This document shows, in pieces, positions 26,700 through 35,012 of a DNA stretch of 41,494 nt. How positions within the stretch are numbered: the first letter of the stretch is position 1; each line of letters opens with the position of its first letter. The notes under the pieces were generated by a model. The model was not told the origin of the DNA and did not search any database. It saw only the letters and a list, made by a program, of their open reading frames with translations. A program made the translations under genes and the position numbers. Source of the stretch: an uncultured Pelagibacteraceae bacterium (GTDB taxonomy: Bacteria; Pseudomonadota; Alphaproteobacteria; Pelagibacterales; Pelagibacteraceae); the NCBI GenBank assembly GCA_902558545.1, contig CACEEJ010000008.1:1-41494 (forward strand), written 5' to 3'.

Positions 26700-29234
26700 T
26701 TATATAATTATATTTAAAATTTTGTTTTTAATGTAAATATTTCTTTTTATATTTTTTCCTTTAATATATTTATTAATACTTTCATCTCTATCAATTAATT
26801 TGATTAAATTATCTTCTGATATATCGGGCTCTGTATTAATTAAACCTCGTTTTTTTCCATTAATCTGAATTACTATTTTTATTATTTCCTCTTTTAACAA
26901 AGATTTATCATATTTGGGCCATTCTTCTAATTCACATTTAACTAATTTTAAGCATTCATTTGAAAAGTGTGGAATTATTGGCACCATAGTTATTAAGATT
27001 TTTCTATAGTTCTTGATTAAAGTGTCTTTTGTGTAATTATTTTTTATTTGATTAAATAAGAATGAATAAATTTCATGTAAATTTGCAACAATTTTATTGT
27101 AACTAAAATGGTCTAAATTATCTGTTATCGTTTTTAAAAACTTATTTGTAGTTTTTTCTAATTGGCTATCATGATCTTTCTCATGATTTTTATTAATTTC
27201 ATCAAGTATTATTGAATTTAAACCCCAAAGCTTTTGAATAAATTTATGTGATGATGCAATCCCTTCTTCTGACCATTGTACATCCTTTTCCGGTGGACTA
27301 TCTGAAAGAATAAATAATCTTGCAGCATCTGCTCCATAATTTTCAATAATATTTTCAGGATCTATAGTATTTTTTTTTGATTTAGACATAGATTCTGATG
27401 GGCCTACAGTAATTGGTTTTGACTTATCTATTTTAAGGTATTTTTTCCCATTTATTGTTTCTATTTCATCAGGGCTAACCCAATTATTTTCTGGATCTTT
27501 ATATGTTTCATGACAGACCATTCCTTGTGTAAAAAGACCATCGAATGGCTCTAACAAATTAAAATTTTTGTTTTCATATGAAATAGCCCTCATAAAGAAT
27601 CTTGAATAAAGTAAATGAAGAATAGCATGCTCAACTCCGCCTATATATTGATCAACTGGCATCCAATAATCAATCTCCTCTTTATTAAAACCATATTTTT
27701 CCTCTTTAGGAGAACAAAATCTTAAATAATACCAAGAAGAACACACGAAAGTATCTAGGGTGTCGGTTTCTCTGGTTAACTTTCTGCCATCAATTGTTAT
27801 TTCTCTCCAGTTATTTTCATTGTCTAAAGGGTTTCCATTAACGTTAAGATCAACATTTTCAGGAAGTTTTACTGGAAGCAATTTTTCAGGAATTGGATAA
27901 GGTTTTCCGTTTTCATCATAAGCAATTGGAATTGGACAACCCCAATATCTTTGTCTAGATACACCCCAGTCTTTTAATCTAAAATTAATTTGTTTTTTTC
28001 CTAATTTTTTTTCTTCCAATATTTCTATAGTTTTTTTAACAGATAAATCTGGCGCTTTAAGTCCATTTAGAAAGTCTGAATTTATTAAAACTCCGGGACC
28101 AGGATAGGCTTCAGTTGAAACCTCATAATTGTCATCTTCATTATCTGGTTTCACAACAGTTTTAATGTCAAGATCATATTTTTTGGCAAAATCAAAATCT
28201 CTTTGATCGTGTGCAGGACATCCAAATACTGCACCAAATCCATAATCCATTAAAACAAAATTTGCAAAATATACGGGGACTTTTTGTTTTGGATTTAATG
28301 GATTAATGGCTTTCAAGTTGGTTTTAAAACCAATTTTTTCACTAACAGCGATAGCTTCTTCAGTAGTTCCAGTTTTAGAACACATTTTCTTGAATTTTAT
28401 AAATTCTTTATTATTTTTATAAAAATTTGAAATTTCATGATCTACCGAAATCGCAATAAAAGAAAAACCAAAAAGGGTATCAGGCCTAGTAGTAAAACAT
28501 TTAATCGTTTCTATTGGTAAATCACCCTCTATTTTAAAATTAACTTCGCATCCAAATGACTTACCAATCCAGTTTTTTTGCATTACCTTCACTTTATTTG
28601 GCCAATTATCAAGTTTTTCTAAGCCATCTAATAAATCTTGAGAAAATTTTGAAATATTAAAAAACCATTGATTTAATTTTTTTCTTTCAACAATTGCACC
28701 AGATCTCCAGCCTTTTCCATCAATTACCTGTTCATTTGCAAGCACAGTTTCATCAACTGGATCCCAATTTACATAATTTTCTTTTCTGTAGACTAATTTC
28801 TTTTCATACAACTCTAAGAAAAATTTTTGCTGATGTTTATAATATTCTTCTGAGCATGTTGAAATTTCTCTATCCCAATCTATAGATAAACCAAGTTTTT
28901 TTAATTGTGACTTCATTTTTGCAATGTTTGTTTCTGTCCATGTTTTAGGGTCTAAATTATTTTGTTTTGCTGCATTTTCTGCGGGCATTCCGAAAGAGTC
29001 CCAACCCATTGGATGAAGAACGTTATAACCCTGGAGACTTTTGTATCTAGCCAAAACATCTCCAATTGTATAATTTCTAACATGTCCCATATGAATTTTT
29101 CCCGATGGATAAGGAAACATTTCTAGGCAATAGAATTTTTTTTTATTCTTATCTATTTTTGATGAAAAAGTTTTATTTTTTTCCCAGTGTTGTTGCCATT
29201 TTTCTTCAACTGATTTAAAGTTATATCTTTCCAC
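26700..29234 (-). CDS. leuS: leucyl-tRNA synthetase
   Basis: LeuRS charges tRNA-Leu in the cytoplasm. The 844-residue class I enzyme has the HIGH motif as HMGH at residues 48-51 ([11 protein letters not shown]) and a CP1 editing domain with [29 protein letters not shown] follows, and MSKSK is at 616-620. The GTG start at 29234 gives [14 protein letters not shown], which matches the usual family N-terminus. It heads leuS-lptE-holA, and lies 15 bases after the DUF3576 gene on the same strand. Confidence 0.98.
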   Translation of the reverse strand: MERYNFKSVEEKWQQHWEKNKTFSSKIDKNKKKFYCLEMFPYPSGKIHMGHVRNYTIGDVLARYKSLQGYNVLHPMGWDSFGMPAENAAKQNNLDPKTWTETNIAKMKSQLKKLGLSIDWDREISTCSEEYYKHQQKFFLELYEKKLVYRKENYVNWDPVDETVLANEQVIDGKGWRSGAIVERKKLNQWFFNISKFSQDLLDGLEKLDNWPNKVKVMQKNWIGKSFGCEVNFKIEGDLPIETIKCFTTRPDTLFGFSFIAISVDHEISNFYKNNKEFIKFKKMCSKTGTTEEAIAVSEKIGFKTNLKAINPLNPKQKVPVYFANFVLMDYGFGAVFGCPAHDQRDFDFAKKYDLDIKTVVKPDNEDDNYEVSTEAYPGPGVLINSDFLNGLKAPDLSVKKTIEILEEKKLGKKQINFRLKDWGVSRQRYWGCPIPIAYDENGKPYPIPEKLLPVKLPENVDLNVNGNPLDNENNWREITIDGRKLTRETDTLDTFVCSSWYYLRFCSPKEEKYGFNKEEIDYWMPVDQYIGGVEHAILHLLYSRFFMRAISYENKNFNLLEPFDGLFTQGMVCHETYKDPENNWVSPDEIETINGKKYLKIDKSKPITVGPSESMSKSKKNTIDPENIIENYGADAARLFILSDSPPEKDVQWSEEGIASSHKFIQKLWGLNSIILDEINKNHEKDHDSQLEKTTNKFLKTITDNLDHFSYNKIVANLHEIYSFLFNQIKNNYTKDTLIKNYRKILITMVPIIPHFSNECLKLVKCELEEWPKYDKSLLKEEIIKIVIQINGKKRGLINTEPDISEDNLIKLIDRDESINKYIKGKNIKRNIYIKNKILNIII

Positions 29235-29249
29235 TGATTTGATTAAATT

Positions 29250-29813
29250 TTAATCTCTTTCGCCAAATTCAAAACCCCTATAAGGTCTGAATTCTTTTTC
29301 TTTTTGTTGCTTTGAATAAACTGCTGCTAGTTTTAAAATTTCTTTTTTCAATTCTTTCGATAGAGTACCATCTGACTTTTCAGAAATTTTACATATATCT
29401 CTTGTATCACATTTCTTATAAAATATTTTTATATCCAAAGAATCTGATCTCACCTCGTTTGTTAAAAATCTTATGGTAAGTTTTAAGTACTCTTGAGGGT
29501 TATTGTCAGAATACCAGTCTGTAATTATAACACCACCACTATAATTAGCAGAAGTTAAAGGCATAAAATCTATTATATCTAATGAGGCTCTCCATAATGC
29601 ATTTGAACTTGCAAATTCGAAATCCCCACCGCCTTTAGAATTCCCTATACCATCCATTAAACGAAAACCCCTTCCTTCTTCAATATTTTTTTTAACCCTT
29701 AATTTTGGGTCTGGCGGATATTTTCTTGCGTCAGCTCCTGGTAATTTGCCATTGCAACTATTTAGAAATAATATTAGGAAGCTAAAAATTGTTAAATGTC
29801 TTAGGATTTTCAT
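29250..29813 (-). CDS. DUF3576 family lipoprotein
   Basis: The 187-residue protein has a lipoprotein-type signal, FLILFLNSC, with the cysteine at about residue 20. The mature part has NALWRASLDIIDFMPLTSANYSGGVIITDWY, split here by family-conserved glycines, and KLTIRFLTNEVRSDSL. This matches the DUF3576 family found beside leuS in Alphaproteobacteria. Two cysteines near residue 135 (CDTRDIC) could form a disulfide in the periplasm. Function is unknown; position before leuS-lptE suggests an envelope role, which is inference. Confidence 0.85.
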   Translation of the reverse strand: MKILRHLTIFSFLILFLNSCNGKLPGADARKYPPDPKLRVKKNIEEGRGFRLMDGIGNSKGGGDFEFASSNALWRASLDIIDFMPLTSANYSGGVIITDWYSDNNPQEYLKLTIRFLTNEVRSDSLDIKIFYKKCDTRDICKISEKSDGTLSKELKKEILKLAAVYSKQQKEKEFRPYRGFEFGERD

Positions 29814-30012
29814 GTATCTGTTTAAAATTGCTTATTTTTATGATTTTATATATTATTTAACTTAAATTACCATAAATACAGTATTTTAGCCATTTATAGT
29901 GTGATAATTATGCAACATTTGATATTTTTTTATGAAATTTTGAGTAATATTAAAAAAATTTATCACCATAAATGCTAATTATCTCAGGTTTATTATTAAT
30001 AATAACAATTAC

Positions 30013-30018
30013 AAAGGA
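30013..30018 (+). promoter_or_regulatory. strong Shine-Dalgarno of the porin gene
   Basis: An AAAGGAG sequence ends about nine bases before the porin ATG at 30028. Apart from the riboswitch-controlled small ORF, this is the only near-perfect ribosome binding site I noticed, which fits very high translation of the porin. Confidence 0.6.
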
Positions 30019-30027
30019 GTAATTAAT

Positions 30028-31026
30028 ATGAACATTAAAAAAATAGGTTTAACTGCTTTAGGTAGTTCTCTAATTGCAACTTCAGCATTTGCTGGTGCAT
30101 TAGATGTAACTGGTTCAGCAGGTTTTACTTTTGCAAACAGTGACAAATATGACACTGGTAACAATTTCTCAATGACAGACTCAGTAACTTTTTCTGGCGG
30201 TGGAGAAATGGATAACGGTTGGAATGTAACTGTTAGCTTTGAACTAGAAGATAACGCTTCATCAGCGTCAGGTAACAACATGGACTCAAGAAGTCTTAAA
30301 GTTGATATGGGTGATGCTGGTACATTAACTTTCTCTGGTCACGGCGGAAGTACAGCAGCTTCAGCTGTTGATGATGTAACACCAACTGCTTACGGTGAGT
30401 CTTGGGATGTAATTGGTTCAACAACTGCAACTCAAACTAACGGTGGTGCTAACAAACACGGAGCTATTGGTGGATTCGGCGATGATAACATTTTTATGTA
30501 CAACGCTCCATCTTTAGTTGATGGTCTAGGTCTAAACATATCTTATGTACCATCTCACACTGACAGAGTTGGATCTTCTATCTCTTGGGCTGTTGCTTAC
30601 ACTGGTGTTGAAGGTTTAACACTTGGTTACGCTACAGATAACAATGGTAAAGATGGTTCAGGTGCTACTTTAGAGGAAATCGAAACTACTTTGATGTACG
30701 CTACATATGCTTACGGACCAGTAACTATTGGTTACCAAGAAAACGAAGCTGATGGTGCAACTGCATCTAACGATGATGAAATGACTGCTTACGGTGTAAC
30801 TTATGCTGTAACAGAAGATTTATCAATCGGTTACAACTACTCTGAAATTGATGAAGATACTACTACGTCTACAAACGTACAGGAATCTACAAACATTTCT
30901 TTCTCATACACAATGGGATCTATCACAATCGCTGGTGCGTCTGTGAAAATGGATAACATTGGAGAAAATACAAGTGCCATCAATGACAGACAAGGTTACG
31001 AAATTGATGTATCATTTGCATTCTAA
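30028..31026 (+). CDS. outer-membrane porin
   Basis: The 332-residue protein has a signal peptide (MNIKKIGLTALGSSLIATSAFAG, cleavage near residue 22). Many amphipathic beta strands follow, and it ends in a terminal phenylalanine (VSFAF) as needed for BAM-dependent insertion. It is rich in Gly, Ser, Thr, Asp and poor in Lys, unlike its neighbours. It resembles the Gram-negative porin family of Alphaproteobacteria, allowing uptake of small solutes. Codon choice is shifted to C-ending codons (AAC, TAC, TTC, GAC) and GGT/GCT, and it has a strong ribosome binding site and its own terminator, all signs of high expression. The solute specificity is unknown. Confidence 0.9.
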   Translation: MNIKKIGLTALGSSLIATSAFAGALDVTGSAGFTFANSDKYDTGNNFSMTDSVTFSGGGEMDNGWNVTVSFELEDNASSASGNNMDSRSLKVDMGDAGTLTFSGHGGSTAASAVDDVTPTAYGESWDVIGSTTATQTNGGANKHGAIGGFGDDNIFMYNAPSLVDGLGLNISYVPSHTDRVGSSISWAVAYTGVEGLTLGYATDNNGKDGSGATLEEIETTLMYATYAYGPVTIGYQENEADGATASNDDEMTAYGVTYAVTEDLSIGYNYSEIDEDTTTSTNVQESTNISFSYTMGSITIAGASVKMDNIGENTSAINDRQGYEIDVSFAF

Positions 31027-31047
31027 TTTAGTTTAGATTGAAAATTT

Positions 31048-31078
31048 AAAAGGGCCCCTTTTTAGGGGCCTTTTTTTT
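31048..31078 (+). terminator. Rho-independent terminator after the porin
   Basis: GGCCCC (31053-31058), loop TTTTTA and GGGGCC (31065-31070) form a stem that extends through A-T pairs to about 10 bp, followed by eight T (31071-31078). It starts about 20 bases after the porin stop and overlaps the 3' end of the convergent thiE-like gene by two bases. It is the only G+C-rich hairpin terminator in the window. Confidence 0.92.
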
Positions 31079-31595
31079 ATTCGAAATAAGATATTCCAGC
31101 AAATTCAGAACTGTTAAAAAGTCCGAGTTTCTTTATATTAGTTTTAGATATTCCACCTAAAGCAACCACTTTTTTTTTTGTAAAATTAGATATCAACTTA
31201 AACCTATTAATACCTAAGTAGTTTTTATTTTTTTTAAATACAGATGATAGAAAAATTTTATTAACATTCTGAATTTCTTTGATTTTTATTTCTTTATTAT
31301 TGTGAGCTGATCCAATTAAACTAAATTTTTTTTTAAGTGAAAAAGCCAAGTGTTGTGTAGATTTATTAAAAGAGGGTATATATGCCCCATCCAGGTCTAG
31401 TTTTATTGCAAGTCGAATATTGTTTGATAAAAAAAATTTAATTTTTCTTTTTTTGCAATATTTTTTAATTGTTATAATAAGTTCTTCATTATTTACATCT
31501 GAATTATAATTTCTATAAATAACTGTAGTTTGACTATCTAATTTATCAATAATATTTGTTTCAAAATTATTAATAAAGTAATATTTTCTAATCAT
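31077..31595 (-). CDS. thiamine-phosphate-synthase-like (ThiE/TenI) protein
   Basis: The 172-residue protein starts at ATG 31595 (MIRKYYFINN); a longer frame would run into the divergent YggS-family gene. It is a short beta/alpha barrel with LDLDGAYIPS (family: GaHl.q/S) and KKKVVALGGISKTNIKKL (phosphate-binding ALGGI). IGSAHNNKEIK resembles the family's S.H...E. The GPVFPTxSK segment of true ThiE appears to be missing, replaced by IFLSSVFKKNKNYLG, and the protein is about 40 residues short. It may be a TenI-like relative or a reduced ThiE. It converges on the porin terminator. Confidence 0.7.
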   Translation of the reverse strand: MIRKYYFINNFETNIIDKLDSQTTVIYRNYNSDVNNEELIITIKKYCKKRKIKFFLSNNIRLAIKLDLDGAYIPSFNKSTQHLAFSLKKKFSLIGSAHNNKEIKIKEIQNVNKIFLSSVFKKNKNYLGINRFKLISNFTKKKVVALGGISKTNIKKLGLFNSSEFAGISYFE

Positions 31596-31599
31596 ATAT

Positions 31600-32259
31600 A
31601 TGGATATTACTGTAAAAAATTTATTAGATATTGAAAATAAAATCAAATCTCATCTAAAAGGTATTGATATAAATAATATTCCAAAAATAATTGCAGTCTC
31701 AAAAACCTTTAATATTGGCAAAATTTCACCTCTTATAGAGTACGGTCATGCCGATTTTGGTGAGAATAAGGTACAGGAAGCAGTTGAAAAATGGTCTGAA
31801 ATTAAAAAAGAAAACTCAAAAATTAAATTACATATGATTGGAAGATTACAAACTAATAAAGTTAAATTTGCTGTTCAAATATTTGATTATATTCATTCTG
31901 TTGATAATGAAAAACTTGCTAAAAAAATTGCTGATGAGCAATCTAAGATAAATAAAAAAATTAAAATTTTTTTACAGGTTAATATAGGAGATGAAGATCA
32001 AAAATCAGGTATAAATAAAAGAGATTTGAATAAATTAGTTTCATATTGTCAACAGCTTGACTTAGATTTAATCGGTTTAATGTGTATACCACCTATAAAT
32101 AGTGATTCTGAGATTTACTTTAATGAGATGAAACAACTTAACTACAGTATGGGATTTAAAGAATTGAGTATGGGGATGTCCTCAGATTATATTCAAGCAG
32201 TGAAAAATTCATCGACATATGTTAGAATTGGATCTAATATTTTTGGTCAAAGATTTTAA
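31600..32259 (+). CDS. yggS: YggS-family PLP-binding protein (PLPHP)
   Basis: The 219-residue protein is the fold-type III barrel that binds pyridoxal phosphate without known catalysis and keeps cellular B6 and amino acid pools in balance. It has IIAVSKTF with the PLP lysine (about residue 37), DFGENKVQEAVEKW, LHMIGRLQTNK, FLQVNIGDEDQKSG, GLMCIPP, LSMGMSSDYIQAV and VRIGSNIFG. All are diagnostic. Its ATG is only four bases from the divergent thiE-like ATG, leaving no room for separate promoters between them. Its stop overlaps the convergent L,D-transpeptidase gene. Confidence 0.95.
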   Translation: MDITVKNLLDIENKIKSHLKGIDINNIPKIIAVSKTFNIGKISPLIEYGHADFGENKVQEAVEKWSEIKKENSKIKLHMIGRLQTNKVKFAVQIFDYIHSVDNEKLAKKIADEQSKINKKIKIFLQVNIGDEDQKSGINKRDLNKLVSYCQQLDLDLIGLMCIPPINSDSEIYFNEMKQLNYSMGFKELSMGMSSDYIQAVKNSSTYVRIGSNIFGQRF

Positions 32260-32750
32260 AAAATTTTAATTTTTGTATTTTTTTTAATCAGCTTTAACAT
32301 TATTAAATAATCTTTTTCTTTTAAAGCGATACATCCAGCGGTTGGGCTATAATTTTTTGTTAAGTGAATAAAAATACAACTTCCTTTTCCAGGAATAGGT
32401 TTTTTATAATTATACTTTATTGGAATCAATAAATTGTACTTGTAATCTTTTCTTTTTAATTTTTCGTGTTTTATTTTTTTATTTACATTTATAAATTTGT
32501 TATATTTTTTTGGAAAATTAATATCGTCACACCAACCCATAGAAGATTTAATTTCAATACATTTCAATGAAGTAACTGGCTTTTTTATACGATCTCTTCT
32601 GTAGTAAAGGTCCCCAATCTCAAATATTCCTTTTGGAGTTTTTTTATCTCCCTCTTTTTTATTGGTTGTTGAACCTTTTTTACCAATACAACAAATAAAT
32701 TTAAATTCCTCTATTTGAAGAGTGTATTTATTTTTTACAAAAATTGTCAT
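32256..32750 (-). CDS. YkuD-type L,D-transpeptidase domain protein
   Basis: The 164-residue protein has the YkuD active site near the C-terminus: IHLTKNYSPTAGCIAL with His129 and nucleophile Cys140. GDKKTPKGIFEIGDLYYR earlier is the family's T/P-G-x-F/Y segment. Such domains make 3-3 crosslinks in peptidoglycan or attach proteins to it. No signal peptide or membrane segment is visible in the frame from the ATG at 32750, which is odd for a periplasmic enzyme. The SPTAGCIAL variant is found in short, leaderless members. It is divergent, by 11 bases, from the regulator gene. Confidence 0.88.
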   Translation of the reverse strand: MTIFVKNKYTLQIEEFKFICCIGKKGSTTNKKEGDKKTPKGIFEIGDLYYRRDRIKKPVTSLKCIEIKSSMGWCDDINFPKKYNKFINVNKKIKHEKLKRKDYKYNLLIPIKYNYKKPIPGKGSCIFIHLTKNYSPTAGCIALKEKDYLIMLKLIKKNTKIKIF

Positions 32751-32761
32751 ATTCTAATTAA

Positions 32762-33325
32762 ATGAGTAGTCAAAATCTTATAATTTATAAGTATAATTCT
32801 TTATATCATATTCTTGAGGAACTTGGTTTAGATTTAAACTTTGAGATAACATGCATAAATGATGAAAATTTATTAAATGATAAGGTTAAAACTTTAAATA
32901 ATTATCTTATTTTATCAGATAAAAAAAATTTAAATATTAGTAACCAAATTATTTTAGACAATGTGCCAGTTAAAATTTATAGATTAGTTGAAAGGATCAA
33001 CATTGAGTTTTTAAAATTACAGTTTAACAACCAATCTCAGTTTAAGATAAATGATTATGTCATTGATTTAAATTCTAGAAAAATGACTTCAAGTAAAACT
33101 AAACTTAAATTAACTGAAAAAGAAATTAATACAATTATTTATTTATCAAAAATGAACAAACCTGTGAGTATAGATGAGCTACAAGAGAATGTTTGGAGCT
33201 ATCAATCAGATATTGAAACTCATACAGTTGAGACCCATATTTATCGTTTAAGAAAAAAAATTTCTAATTCTTTTGATGATAATGAATTTATAGTTAGTAA
33301 AAAAAATGGTTATCAAATCAAATAA
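32762..33325 (+). CDS. OmpR/PhoB-type winged-helix regulator with a degenerate receiver
   Basis: The C-terminal half (about residues 95-187) is a clear OmpR-family winged helix: KLTEKEINTIIYLSKMNKPV, ELQENVW, THTVETHIYRLRKKIS and VSKKNGYQIK. The N-terminal 90 residues have a receiver-like order of strands (YLILSDKK, then PVKIYRLVERIN), but the acidic pocket and conserved threonine are not apparent. It probably binds DNA without classical phosphorylation; this is inference. Targets are unknown. It starts 11 bases from the divergent L,D-transpeptidase ATG and overlaps the following small ArfA-like ORF by 20 bases. Confidence 0.8.
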   Translation: MSSQNLIIYKYNSLYHILEELGLDLNFEITCINDENLLNDKVKTLNNYLILSDKKNLNISNQIILDNVPVKIYRLVERINIEFLKLQFNNQSQFKINDYVIDLNSRKMTSSKTKLKLTEKEINTIIYLSKMNKPVSIDELQENVWSYQSDIETHTVETHIYRLRKKISNSFDDNEFIVSKKNGYQIK

Positions 33326-33425
33326 AAAAAATCCAATTACAAAAGATCTTTTTACAAAAAAATATAAACCAAAAATAGTTAAGCCAAAAAAAGGTAAAGG
33401 AAGCTTTAGGAGAAAAAAAAAATAA
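33306..33425 (+). CDS. arfA: ArfA-like ribosome-rescue protein (39 residues)
   Basis: The ORF from ATG 33306 to TAA 33425 encodes a very basic 39-residue protein. NPITKDLF, then KPKIVKPKKGKGSFRRKKK match the ArfA family: E. coli ArfA has DPLFRQRV and KNKKGKGSYMRKGK. ArfA recruits RF2 to ribosomes stalled without a stop codon. The protein lacks the hydrophobic C-terminal extension that E. coli ArfA loses when its message is cleaved, so it matches the active short form. It overlaps the regulator gene by 20 bases and ends two bases before the convergent kinase gene. It is below usual gene-calling cut-offs. Confidence 0.75.
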   Translation: MVIKSNKKNPITKDLFTKKYKPKIVKPKKGKGSFRRKKK

Positions 33426-33427
33426 TT

Positions 33428-34357
33428 TTAGAGTCTTGCACCAATTTGTTGAATTACTTTTGAAGACATTTCAGTGCCTTTTATTAGACTTTCTCTGATT
33501 GATAGGTCGTTAATATAACCATTTAAAAAACCAGCAGCAAAAAGATCCCCAGCTCCAGTTAAGTCTATTATTTTAAGATCTTTTTTAATTCCAATCTCAA
33601 AAATTTCTTTACCATGCACTGCAACAGCCCCTTTTTCTCCTCGAGTGATCACTACCAATTTATTTAGGTTTCTTGCAAAATTTATTACGTCATTAAAATT
33701 TTTAGCTTCAATTAATGAAGTAATTTCTTGTTCGTTAGCAAAAGTAATATCAAGTTTGTTTTTTACTAATTCTAAAAAATGAGTTTTATGTCTGTCTACA
33801 CAAAATTGATCAGAGAGTGACATAGCTACTTTATTTGCATTATTAATCGCTTTATCAAATGCTTTTTTTGGTTCACCTTCATCCCACAAATAACCTTCTA
33901 GAAAAATTATTTCACTTTTTTTAATTGCATCAATATCAACATCCTTTTCGTTGATTTTTCCTGCGGTACCTAAGAAAGTACACATTGTTCTTTCTGAGTC
34001 TGGAGTAACTAAGATCAAGCATGTTCCAGTTGGAAGATCTTCTTTTTTTTTAGAATAAAAGTATTCTACATTCTCTTTTTTTAAGCCCTCCTCATATTTA
34101 GTTCCAAAATCGTCAGCAGAAACTTTTCCTATAAAACCAACCTTATCACCAAGCTGTGACATACCAACTATAGAGTTCGCAACAGATCCCCCAGAAACAG
34201 TTTTTTCAATTTTAAGATTTGTTAATAAATTTTTAAATTCATCCTTATCAAGAATTAATTTCATTGTACTTTTTGTAAGATTTTTATGATTAATAAAACT
34301 ATCATCAACTTTACAGATTACATCTACAATAGCATTTCCAATACCTAAAACTTTCAT
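33428..34357 (-). CDS. PfkB-family sugar/nucleoside kinase (adenosine-kinase-like)
   Basis: The 309-residue protein is a ribokinase-fold kinase. It has GIGNAIVDVI at the N-terminus, SGGSVANSIVGMSQLG (PfkB signature 1), TRGEKGAVAV, and the anion-hole/catalytic DLTGAGDLFAAGFL (signature 2, catalytic Asp about 270). The overall pattern, notably NAIVDV and GTCLILVTPDSERTM, is that of alphaproteobacterial adenosine kinase-like proteins, but the substrate cannot be fixed from motifs. It starts one base after the nth stop and ends the long grpE-dnaK-dnaJ minus-strand cluster. Confidence 0.9.
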   Translation of the reverse strand: MKVLGIGNAIVDVICKVDDSFINHKNLTKSTMKLILDKDEFKNLLTNLKIEKTVSGGSVANSIVGMSQLGDKVGFIGKVSADDFGTKYEEGLKKENVEYFYSKKKEDLPTGTCLILVTPDSERTMCTFLGTAGKINEKDVDIDAIKKSEIIFLEGYLWDEGEPKKAFDKAINNANKVAMSLSDQFCVDRHKTHFLELVKNKLDITFANEQEITSLIEAKNFNDVINFARNLNKLVVITRGEKGAVAVHGKEIFEIGIKKDLKIIDLTGAGDLFAAGFLNGYINDLSIRESLIKGTEMSSKVIQQIGARL

Positions 34358-34358
34358 A

Positions 34359-35012
34359 CTAAGCTTTTTTTGTAATAACAGGTTTTTTTCTGTCTGGATA
34401 GCATGTAGTGCATATTTTACAAGTTAAACCATAGCATTCTCTTGCTTTACAGTATTCTCTCCCATAAAAAATTATTTGTAAATGAAGTTTGGACCAATTT
34501 TTTTTAGGAAATATTCTCTTTAGATCTTTTTCAGTTTGAATTACATTTTTCCCATTTGTTAAACCCCATCGTTGAGCAAGTCTATGAATATGAGTATCAA
34601 CTGCAAAAGCTGGATATCCAAAGCCTTGAGACATTACTACGCTTGCTGTTTTGTGTCCTACACCTGGTAATTTTTCAAGTTCCTCAAAGGTTTTAGGTAC
34701 TTTACCCTCATGTTTTTCTAACACTTGTTTTGACATTAAGTAAATACTTTTGGCTTTAATTCTAAAAATTCCAATCTTCTTAATTAATTTTTCAATTTTT
34801 TTTCTACCTAATTTTACAAAGTGTTCTGGTTTATAATATTTTGGATATATATTCTTTGTTACATTGTTAACATTCACATCAGTGCATTGTGCAGAAAGTA
34901 GTACAGAAATTAATAGTGTGAAAGTATTTTTACTTTTAAGAGGAACAGGCGCTTTAGGGTAAATTTTATTTAAAGTTTTAATAATGATTTTTGCTTTTTG
35001 TTTTTCATTCAT
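34359..35012 (-). CDS. nth: endonuclease III (DNA glycosylase/AP lyase)
   Basis: Nth removes oxidised pyrimidines and nicks the abasic site. The 217-residue protein has LISVLLSAQCTD, the helix-hairpin-helix LEKLPGVGHKTASVV with catalytic Lys121, and FAVDTHIHR with catalytic Asp139. The C-terminal cysteine cluster reads CKARECYGLTCKICTTC (C188, C193, C198, C201, C204), which does not follow the usual C-x6-C-x2-C-x5-C spacing of the [4Fe-4S] loop. It shares one base with dapB, so the two are translationally coupled. Confidence 0.94.
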   Translation of the reverse strand: MNEKQKAKIIIKTLNKIYPKAPVPLKSKNTFTLLISVLLSAQCTDVNVNNVTKNIYPKYYKPEHFVKLGRKKIEKLIKKIGIFRIKAKSIYLMSKQVLEKHEGKVPKTFEELEKLPGVGHKTASVVMSQGFGYPAFAVDTHIHRLAQRWGLTNGKNVIQTEKDLKRIFPKKNWSKLHLQIIFYGREYCKARECYGLTCKICTTCYPDRKKPVITKKA

